Part shown: one piece after another, positions 56,178-62,930 of the stretch
How the letters are laid out: each line of letters starts with the position of its first letter
How positions within the stretch are numbered: position 1 is the stretch's first letter
NCBI RefSeq assembly: GCF_003583405.1
Contig: NZ_QXEC01000013.1
Coordinates: forward strand, 62,001-126,000
DNA: 64,000 nt
From: Micromonospora radicis
GTDB lineage: Bacteria > Actinomycetota > Actinomycetes > Mycobacteriales > Micromonosporaceae
Reading direction: 5' to 3'
The notes under the pieces: model-generated
Seen by the model: only the letters and a program-made list of their open reading frames with translations
The model's database searches: none
Told to the model about the DNA's origin: nothing
Translations under genes and position numbers: made by a program

Positions 56178-56197
56178 CTTCCGGAAGTTTCCGGAAG
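56178..56197. promoter_or_regulatory. Overlapping inverted repeats upstream of the modular xylanase
   Basis: CTTCCGGAAGTTTCCGGAAG contains the perfect palindrome ACTTCCGGAAGT and the imperfect CCGGAAGTTTCCGG, about 110 bp upstream of the xylanase start. The half-site spacing recalls the GAAASTTTC motif bound by xylan regulators in Streptomyces. The regulator is not in the window. Confidence 0.5.
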
Positions 56198-56288
56198 AGC
56201 GGAACCGGGCCGGCGGTGCGGTCGCCTCTGGTAAGCAACCCGTAGCGGGCCGGTCCGGTGCCGGCCCGAACCAGGGACGGGGGAGCGG

Positions 56289-56690
56289 GTGACCGGTGGT
56301 GCCGACCGTGATCGGGGACTGCTGTTGGCCGGGGTGCTGCTGGGCGCGGCGGGGATCTTCGACGCGGTGGCGGGCATCGGTGACCTGACCGCGCCCCGGT
56401 ACGTCTCGGTCGGTGCCGGCGTGGTGCAGCAGCACCCCATCACCGGCTGGGCCTGGCTGCACCTGGTCGTCGGTGGGTTCACCACGCTGGCCGCGGCGCT
56501 GCTGCCGCTACGGCGGCGCTGGTCGGCCGGGCTGGCCCTGGTCGCGGTGGTGGCCTTCGTGGCGGTGCACCTGTTCTTCCTCGCCTACCACCCGATCCAG
56601 ACGGTGATCTCGCTCGGGCTGGCGTTGGCCGCCGCCCGGCTGGTGGTCAGGCAGCGGCGGGCGCCGCCGGGCATCGAGCGCGCCTGGTAG
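56289..56690 (+). CDS. Four-helix membrane protein (DUF7144-like)
   Basis: This 133-residue protein has four hydrophobic segments (LLLAGVLLGAAGIFDAVAGI, HLVVGGFTTLAAALL, ALVAVVAFVAVHLFFLAYHP, VISLGLALAAARLVV). The layout and the HPITGWAWLHLVVGG segment match small actinobacterial integral membrane proteins of unknown role. GTG start after GGGGGAGCGG. It is divergent from the xylanase gene and convergent with the next. Confidence 0.72.
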   Translation: MTGGADRDRGLLLAGVLLGAAGIFDAVAGIGDLTAPRYVSVGAGVVQQHPITGWAWLHLVVGGFTTLAAALLPLRRRWSAGLALVAVVAFVAVHLFFLAYHPIQTVISLGLALAAARLVVRQRRAPPGIERAW

Positions 56691-56722
56691 GGCCGGCGTG
56701 CGGAGTCCCGGGCCGGCGGGGG

Positions 56723-58360
56723 TCAGCGGGTGGGCAGGCAGACCTGGCCGGTGAAGGCCGGATCCGGCTGCCGGAACTCGGCCCAGGCGGGATTGGCCGC
56801 GATGGCCAGCGGTGGCGCCTGCCAGGCGGCGCCGAGCCGCTGCAGGAGGCCGTACTCGTCCAACTGATGATGGACCGGTTCGCCGGAGAGGAAGGCGATC
56901 AGGCGGTCCTGGACCAGCCCGCGGTCCAGCAGCCCGCCGTGCACGCCGGGCATCTGGAAGACGGGGATGTCGGTGTAGTCGCCCGGTGGTGCCTCGGCCG
57001 CGGTGGTGGTGGGGATGAAGGCGACGATCCGTATCCCGGGTACCGGGCACATCAGCTGGTTGCGGTAGAACGGTGCGTTGTCGATCAGGGAGCGGATGAA
57101 CGGCTCGTCCGGTGTGGTCTGGGGCCCGCCGACCAGGCGCATCAGCCCGAACACAATCCGCAACTGCCACCCCGTCACCACCCCCCATCCGTGGTTCTGC
57201 CCTGGCGGCGGGTAGTAGGCGCGTCCGGCGTTGATCAACGGACTGAACATGACCAGGGTGTCGACGGACGGGTGCGGCTCCGACTGGAGGTACGTACGGG
57301 CGACCATCGCGCCCTCGCTCTCGCCGATCAGGGCGACCTGTCGGCCGGTGCGCTGGTGCAGCCGGGTCACCTGCTCGTCGAGCAGCCGCACGCTGTCCGC
57401 CACCGAGATGCTGGTGTCGGTCGGCCGGTACGGCCGGGGCTGCCCGTCCGGGCCCAGCCCGCGGTAGGAGAAGCGCTCGGCCCGGTCGTCCGGCGGCTGC
57501 TCCCCGCCGTAGGCGGAGCCGTAGCCGGCCAGCACGATGACGGCGTGTTCGACCTCCGGTGGCAGCGGCCGGTCGAGCACCACCGCCTCGGTCCGCAGGT
57601 CCTTGCCGGGCACCCGGTCCACCAGCACCGGGATGATCAGGGGTACCGCGAGTGCGGCCAGCGTCGCGATGGGGGTTGCGGGCACCCTGGTCCACCGGGT
57701 CGAGGGGGCGAGCAGCGCCGAGCGGATCGTCCGGTTCCAGAGCAGTCCGTTGACCACTCCGGCGGTCGTGGCGACCGGCACCGCCCACCAGCCCGGCACG
57801 CTCCAGCACAGCGCCCCGGCCAGGGTGAGCACCACGAAGTTCAGCAGCGACCAGCCGACCAGCGAGATCGACGGCAGCCCCCGCCACCAGGGGCCCACCA
57901 CGGCGGCCCGTTGCAGGAACGGTGCCAGCAGGAACATCGGCAGCAGGGAGGCCAGCAGTACCCAGGACAGCGCCACCACCGAGGCGGCCACCGAGGTCAG
58001 GGCCCACGGCGCGATCAGGAACGCGACCAGTACGGCGAGTCCCAGGTTGCGCCGCAGTAACCACCTGCCCGGTGGCCGGGGTACCCCTTCCGGCCACGCC
58101 AGCATCACCAGCACCGTGTGGAACGCCCCCCGGGCCGCCACCAGGGCGGCGAACCAGATCAGGAACGCCGGCCACGAGTTGTGGTAGACGAACAACCAGC
58201 GGAGATCGTGGTACGTGTCGTACGGCCAGACCGCGGCGGTCTGCGGGGCCAGGCCCTCTGCGGCGACGAAACCCAGGGACACCACGACGATCGCCTCGAC
58301 CGTCGGGGCCGTGGCCGTCAGCAGCAGTAGTCCACCCAGTCTCCGGTTCGCCCTCCGCAC
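56723..58360 (-). CDS. Membrane-anchored alpha/beta-hydrolase-like protein
   Basis: This protein of about 545 residues has an N-terminal half with seven or eight hydrophobic segments and a C-terminal half resembling a lipase/esterase. The C-terminal part has a nucleophile elbow GESEGAMVART (about residue 320) and a possible His in MPGVHGGLLDRG (about 460). The combination suggests an enzyme acting at the outer membrane face, with an unknown substrate. GTG at 58360, with GGAGG just upstream, is preferred; the frame stays open to a TTG at 58627 through an Arg/Pro-rich stretch that looks non-coding. Confidence 0.6.
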   Translation of the reverse strand: MRRANRRLGGLLLLTATAPTVEAIVVVSLGFVAAEGLAPQTAAVWPYDTYHDLRWLFVYHNSWPAFLIWFAALVAARGAFHTVLVMLAWPEGVPRPPGRWLLRRNLGLAVLVAFLIAPWALTSVAASVVALSWVLLASLLPMFLLAPFLQRAAVVGPWWRGLPSISLVGWSLLNFVVLTLAGALCWSVPGWWAVPVATTAGVVNGLLWNRTIRSALLAPSTRWTRVPATPIATLAALAVPLIIPVLVDRVPGKDLRTEAVVLDRPLPPEVEHAVIVLAGYGSAYGGEQPPDDRAERFSYRGLGPDGQPRPYRPTDTSISVADSVRLLDEQVTRLHQRTGRQVALIGESEGAMVARTYLQSEPHPSVDTLVMFSPLINAGRAYYPPPGQNHGWGVVTGWQLRIVFGLMRLVGGPQTTPDEPFIRSLIDNAPFYRNQLMCPVPGIRIVAFIPTTTAAEAPPGDYTDIPVFQMPGVHGGLLDRGLVQDRLIAFLSGEPVHHQLDEYGLLQRLGAAWQAPPLAIAANPAWAEFRQPDPAFTGQVCLPTR

Positions 58361-58777
58361 CACGCCTCCTTCGCCGCCGTCTCCCTCGCAGACTTCCGCA
58401 CCGGGGGCCGTCGCGTCGGCGAGTCCGGCAGGATCGCCGTCGGCCGGGGAGCGCGCCCGTGCGACGCCGCCGGGCGTCGAGAAGCCACCGGCGGTGGCCC
58501 TCCGGCCGCTCGCCGGGGACGAGCGGTCGGGTCTCGGCGGCGGTGAGCGGTCCGGGTGCGCCGTTCGTTCGCCAGGTTTGTGCGACCCGCCGGATTTGTT
58601 GTTCGGCTGAGAGAAACAGCAGGTCAAGGCTTTGTCTCGAAAAAAGTTACTGAACGGTAGCTCATTGACTAAGGATCAACGCCCGACTTAGCGTTCCCCT
58701 CAATCGAACGGCGTACGGCTCAACCGAACGGGATCCGATCGGTGGGGCGTACGTCGTCCAGACGGGAGGCCGCGGGC
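58361..58777. promoter_or_regulatory. Divergent promoter region before the flavoenzyme cluster
   Basis: No gene is supported. The segment from about 58610 to 58735 is the AT-richest here. It contains TTGACT (58665-58670) with a weak -10 candidate 17 bp later, and repeated GAACGG elements at 58651, 58705 and 58725. Confidence 0.4.
58699..58731 (+). repeat. 13-bp direct repeat with 20-bp period upstream of the flavoenzyme cluster
   Basis: CTCAATCGAACGG (58699-58711) and CTCAACCGAACGG (58719-58731) differ at one position and are exactly 20 bp apart, about two helical turns, so they face the same side of DNA. A partial third copy, TGAACGG, lies at 58651. They lie 47-79 bp before the start codon and look like a regulator binding site. 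Confidence 0.55.
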
Positions 58778-60808
58778 ATGGCCAACGACGGACAGCTTCG
58801 ATCCCTACTCACCCCGGTAAGCCTGGGTCCGGTGCGACTGCGCAACCGGGTCTTCGTCCCCGGTCACACCACGAACTTCGGGTACCGCAACCAGCCCACC
58901 GCGCGGCTGGCCGCGTACCACGCCGAACGGGCCCGCGGCGGCGTCGGAATGATCATCACCGAGGCGATCCGGGTGCACCCCACCAGCGCCGGCCGCAGCA
59001 TCAGCCTGGGCAGCTTCAGCGACGCGGTCATCCCGGCCTACCGGGCCGTGACCGACGCGGTGCACGAGCACGGCGCGCGGATCTTCGCCCAGATCATGCA
59101 CGCCGGGCGGCAGGCCAACGGCGACGCCACCCGGACCGCCGCCTGGTCGTCCTCACCGGTGCCCTGGGCGGGCGGAGCACACGTACCGCATGCCATGGGT
59201 AGACAGGACATCGCCGTGGTGGTCGAGGCGTTCGCCGCGGCGGCCCGCCGGATGCGCAGCGCCGGCTTCGACGGCCTGGAGGTCCACGCCGGACACGGCC
59301 ACCTGCTGCAACAGTTCCTCTCGCCACACACCAACCAGCGCACCGACGACTACGGCGGGAGCCTGGACAACCGGCTGCGGCTCACCCGCGAGGTGTTGAC
59401 CGCGGTGACCGCCGCCGTCGACCTGCCCGTCGGGCTCCGGATCAGCGCCGACGAGTTCCTGCCCGGCGGGCTGGACCCCGACGCGATGGTGGAGATCGTC
59501 GCGCGGCTCCGCGCCGACTTCCCGCTCTGCTACGTCCACGTCAGCCACTCCGCCTACCACGGCAGCTTCACCCTGGCCACCCAGATGGCGGACATGAGCT
59601 TCGGCCACGCGCCCTTCCGGCACCACGCGGCCCGGTTCAAGCGTGAGTTCCCCGACCTGCCGGTGCTGGCCGTGTGCCGGCTGGACAGCCTGCCGGAGGC
59701 GGCCGAACTGGTCGCCGCCGGTGCGGCCGACCTGGTCGGCCTGGCCCGCCCGCACATCGCCGACCCGCACCTGGTCGCCAAGGCCAGCCAGGGACGCCAG
59801 CACGAGGTCCGCTCCTGCCTGGCCTGCAACCAGGGCTGCATCGGCCGGCTGGAACAGAGCCTGCCGATCTCCTGCGTGGTCAATCCCGAGGTCGGCGCCG
59901 AGCGGGAATGGCGTACCGCCTGGTCCGAGCTGGGCGGCGCGCCGCGCCGCCGGGTGCTGGTCGTAGGCGGCGGACCGGCCGGACTCGCCGCCGCCGTGGC
60001 CGCCCGGCGCGCCGGGCACCACGTCGACCTTGCCGAGGCCGGCGACGCCCTCGGCGGGCAGGTCGCCCTCGCCGCCCGGGTACCCGGCCGGGAACGGCTC
60101 GGACTGCTCACCCGGGATCTCGCCGCCGAGGCAGACGCGGGCGGGGTGCGGATCCGGCTGGGCTGGCGGCCCGGCCTCGCCGAGGTGCTCGACGGCGGAT
60201 ACCACGCGGTGATCGTGGCGACCGGCGCCCGGGCGGCCCGGCGGCCACTGCCCGGCGGACCACCCGTGCTCGACCTGCCGCAGGCGGTGACGCGGCTGGT
60301 CGCACCGGCCGACGACACCCCGCTCACCGGCGCGTACGTCGTGCTCGACGACGAGGGAACCTGGGCCGCCGCCTCGCTCGCCGAGGGCATCGCCCGGCGC
60401 GGCGGTCGGGTGCACCTCGTCTCGCCCTCCGCCGGGATCGCCACCCGGATCACCACCTACTCCCGGCTGGCCCTGCTGAAGCGCCTCGCCGACCTGCGGG
60501 TCGCGGCGCACCCGATGCGCAGCCTCCGCGTCGTCGACGCCACGACCGTGGCGCTCACCGGCCCGCTGGCCCACGCCGAGGTCACCGTCACCGACGTCAC
60601 CGCCGTGGTCGACGCCGGCTCGGCGGTCGCCGTGGACGACCTGTACCGGCAACTGGACGCCCTGCCCGAGGGCCCCTCCGTCCACCTGGTCGGCGACGCC
60701 AACGCGCCGCGTACCGCCCTGGAGGCGGTGTACGAGGGTCGCCTGGCCGGCGCCTTTCTCGGCCGTCACGACACACCCGCCGCCGAACTGGTGACCCATG
60801 CCCACTGA
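58778..60808 (+). CDS. Old-yellow-enzyme-type NADH:flavin oxidoreductase with 4Fe-4S and FAD domains
   Basis: This 676-residue enzyme of the 2,4-dienoyl-CoA reductase/trimethylamine dehydrogenase type has an FMN barrel (about 1-345; HAGRQANG, EVHAGHGHLLQQFLSPHTN), a 4Fe-4S cysteine set in CLACNQGCIG with a further Cys in ISCVVNPE (about 345-370), and an FAD/NAD domain with VLVVGGGPAGLAAAVAARRA (about 395). Relatives reduce enoyl thioesters or demethylate N-methyl compounds such as N-methylproline. The ATG at 58778 has GGGAGG 8 nt upstream. Confidence 0.88.
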   Translation: MANDGQLRSLLTPVSLGPVRLRNRVFVPGHTTNFGYRNQPTARLAAYHAERARGGVGMIITEAIRVHPTSAGRSISLGSFSDAVIPAYRAVTDAVHEHGARIFAQIMHAGRQANGDATRTAAWSSSPVPWAGGAHVPHAMGRQDIAVVVEAFAAAARRMRSAGFDGLEVHAGHGHLLQQFLSPHTNQRTDDYGGSLDNRLRLTREVLTAVTAAVDLPVGLRISADEFLPGGLDPDAMVEIVARLRADFPLCYVHVSHSAYHGSFTLATQMADMSFGHAPFRHHAARFKREFPDLPVLAVCRLDSLPEAAELVAAGAADLVGLARPHIADPHLVAKASQGRQHEVRSCLACNQGCIGRLEQSLPISCVVNPEVGAEREWRTAWSELGGAPRRRVLVVGGGPAGLAAAVAARRAGHHVDLAEAGDALGGQVALAARVPGRERLGLLTRDLAAEADAGGVRIRLGWRPGLAEVLDGGYHAVIVATGARAARRPLPGGPPVLDLPQAVTRLVAPADDTPLTGAYVVLDDEGTWAAASLAEGIARRGGRVHLVSPSAGIATRITTYSRLALLKRLADLRVAAHPMRSLRVVDATTVALTGPLAHAEVTVTDVTAVVDAGSAVAVDDLYRQLDALPEGPSVHLVGDANAPRTALEAVYEGRLAGAFLGRHDTPAAELVTHAH

Positions 60809-60895
60809 CCCGTGCCGTACGCCACCGGCGTACCGGCCCCCCGCGTGAACCGCACCGGAACCCGACCCCGGTCGGGCCGACCCGAAGGAGTGCAC

Positions 60896-61972
60896 TTGCT
60901 GGACATCGAGAAACGACTCACGCTGGACGAACGCTCCGCCGTGGACTTCGTCCTCGGCCTGCGCAAGCGCTGGGCGGACACCGTCTACCCGGCCCTCACC
61001 CGCGAGTACGCCGCCACCGGCGAGCCGGCCGCGGACATCGCCACCGCCGGCCGCGCGCTGCGCGAGCTTCCGCTGTACCCGTGGTTCTCCCACCTGGAGC
61101 GGGTGCAGCAGAAGATGCTGTGGAAGACCGCCGGTGACGCCGTCCTCAGCCGCCGCGACGAGCTGGCCGACCAGCTCGCGACGGTGCCGGCCGAGCCGCT
61201 GGGCTCACTGCGCCTGGACCCCGACCTGGAACTGCCGGACTGGTACACCGACTACGACATCCACATCCAGCCGGGCAGCTTCTTCTCCGACGACATGTCC
61301 GCCTACGTCTACGAGTTCGGCGCCCGCATCGTGATGCTGCGCGACAACGACGGCTACAAGTTCCACAGCCTGTTCAGCACCACCGCCCTGCCCGACCTGC
61401 CGGGGGCGACCCGGGTGGTGGACATCGGCTGCGGGTTCGGCAAGAGCACCCGCCCGCTGGTCGCCCGCTACCCGGACGCCCAGATCATCGGCATCGACCT
61501 GGCCGCGCCCGGGCTGCGCCTGGCCCACGCCGAGGCGGAGGCGGCCGGGCTGGCCGTCGACTACCGGCAGGGCGACGGGCGGGCCACCGGCCTGGAGGCG
61601 GGCAGCTGCGACGTGGTCACCGGGACGATGGTGCTGCACGAGATGCCGACCGACGCGATCCGGGACACCATCGCCGAGGCCGCCCGACTGCTCAAGCCCG
61701 GTGGGGCGCTGCGCTTCCTGGAGTTCCAGCTCACCGGCGACCCGCTGCGCGACGCGACCGTCTACGAGCACGCCGAACGCAACAACGAGCCGTTCTTCCA
61801 CGCCCTGTTCGGCTCCGACCTGCTGGCGGTCTGCGCCGAGGTGGGGCTGACCGACGCCAGTTGGACGCCGTTCGACGAGCGGCGCAACGGCGTACAGCCG
61901 GAGGGCTGGGGCGACCGCGCCGAGTGGCACTTCCCCTGGGCCGTGCTCTCCGCGACCAAGCCGGAGGCATGA
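60896..61972 (+). CDS. SAM-dependent methyltransferase with unfamiliar N-terminal domain
   Basis: This 358-residue protein has a class I methyltransferase core in its C-terminal half (motif I VVDIGCGFGKSTRPL at about residue 178, IIGIDLA acidic loop, VVTGTMVLHEMP, LLKPGGALRFLEF). The first roughly 170 residues form a helical region without recognised domain, including WFSHLERVQQKMLW and YDIHIQPGSFFSDDMS. The start is taken as TTG at 60896 with AAGGAG 5 nt before it. Substrate unknown. The stop overlaps the next gene. Confidence 0.75.
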   Translation: MLDIEKRLTLDERSAVDFVLGLRKRWADTVYPALTREYAATGEPAADIATAGRALRELPLYPWFSHLERVQQKMLWKTAGDAVLSRRDELADQLATVPAEPLGSLRLDPDLELPDWYTDYDIHIQPGSFFSDDMSAYVYEFGARIVMLRDNDGYKFHSLFSTTALPDLPGATRVVDIGCGFGKSTRPLVARYPDAQIIGIDLAAPGLRLAHAEAEAAGLAVDYRQGDGRATGLEAGSCDVVTGTMVLHEMPTDAIRDTIAEAARLLKPGGALRFLEFQLTGDPLRDATVYEHAERNNEPFFHALFGSDLLAVCAEVGLTDASWTPFDERRNGVQPEGWGDRAEWHFPWAVLSATKPEA

Positions 61973-62283
61973 TGAGCAGCGAGTTCGACTACTTCGGCGA
62001 CCCTCGCTTCGGCAAGCTGTTCGACCTGGTCCTGCAGCTCTCCACCGAGCTGCACGTGACCCGGCAGCGGCTACGGGTGGTGGAGGCCCTGCTGGTCCGC
62101 CGCGACCTGCTCACCGCCGGTGAGGTCGACGGCTTCGACCCGCAGGCCGACGAGGCGCAGCTGCTCGACACCGAGCGCGACGCGTTGCTGGTCCGGCTGA
62201 TGCGCATCCTCACCGAGGACGGGCCCGCCGAACACCCGCTGCGCAGCCAGTGGGAGGCGGCACTGAACGGCAAGAGCGGCTGA
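61972..62283 (+). CDS. Uncharacterised 103-residue helical protein
   Basis: This small acidic protein starts MSSEFDYFGDPRFGKLFDLV and appears fully helical (QLSTELHVTRQRLRVVEALL then TERDALLVRLMRILTED). No family is recognised. The GGAGG sits 4 nt before the ATG at 61972; the ATG at 61969 is too close. The gene overlaps the methyltransferase stop and the next start by 1 bp each, so the three proteins are probably made together and may act as a complex. Confidence 0.7.
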   Translation: MSSEFDYFGDPRFGKLFDLVLQLSTELHVTRQRLRVVEALLVRRDLLTAGEVDGFDPQADEAQLLDTERDALLVRLMRILTEDGPAEHPLRSQWEAALNGKSG

Positions 62284-62678
62284 TGGACCCGACGCGACCG
62301 GCCGGCCTGGTCGACCACTACCTGCAGCTGTGCGAGGACCGGCAGCTCGAGGCGGCCGGCCGGCTGCTCGCCCCCGGTGCCCGACTGGTGTTCCCGGGCG
62401 GACGGCGGTTCGGCTCCCTCGCCGAGATGGCCGCGGCGTCGACCGGCACCTACCGGTGGGTCCGCAAGCACCGCGACCGGTACCTGGTCGGCGCCGACGG
62501 CGACGACACCACGGTCACCTCGCTCGGCCGGCTGTACGGGCAGTGGCCGGACGGCAGCACGTTCGACGGGATCCGCTACGCCGACGTGTTCCTCCTCCGC
62601 GACGGGCTGATCGTCGAACAGCACGTCTTCAACGACCTGGCGATGGCGGTGGCCGACCGGCCGACCGCGATCACCTGA
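62283..62678 (+). CDS. NTF2/SnoaL-like protein
   Basis: This 131-residue single-domain protein has the NTF2-like cone fold pattern: helix VDHYLQLCEDRQLEAAGRLL, strand ARLVFPGGRRF, and later strands DGIRYADVFLLRDGLIVEQH and VFNDLAM. The family includes ketosteroid isomerases, polyketide cyclases and dioxygenase small subunits. Its location suggests a role on the substrate of the neighbouring enzymes. Start ATG overlaps the previous stop by 1 bp. Confidence 0.8.
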   Translation: MDPTRPAGLVDHYLQLCEDRQLEAAGRLLAPGARLVFPGGRRFGSLAEMAAASTGTYRWVRKHRDRYLVGADGDDTTVTSLGRLYGQWPDGSTFDGIRYADVFLLRDGLIVEQHVFNDLAMAVADRPTAIT

Positions 62679-62744
62679 GCAGCACCACCCGCACCACCAG
62701 GTGGTGTCCGGACCGCCCACCGGCGCCCGGCCGCCAGTAACCCC

Positions 62745-62891
62745 GTCCGCCGGCCCGCCGGCGGACCAGCCCACCCGGCGCCGCCGGTGGGACACGTCCT
62801 CGACCCGGCCGGCGCCGTCGGCCGGACACTCCTCGACCCGACCGGCTCCGCCGGTCGCAACTTCCTCGACCAGGGCCGACTCCGTCGGCCC
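62745..62891 (+). repeat. Series of five GC hairpins, four in a ~34-bp tandem repeat
   Basis: Hairpins lie at 62745-62766 (9-bp stem, 4-nt loop), 62770-62791, 62805-62825, 62839-62857 and 62873-62891. The last four share a CCGGC/GCCGG-like core, a 3-nt loop (GCC or TCC), a repeat spacing of 34, 33 and 34 bp, and between the last three the linker TCCTCGAC. Stem positions 2 and 6 from the loop vary in pairs (G.T, G-C, A-T and A-T, G-C, A-T, G-C), so pairing is preserved. They fill the leader of the binding-protein gene. Confidence 0.8.
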
Positions 62892-62930
62892 GACATTCCT
62901 ATCCCTGAACTCTTTGACGAGGTGTTCGAG

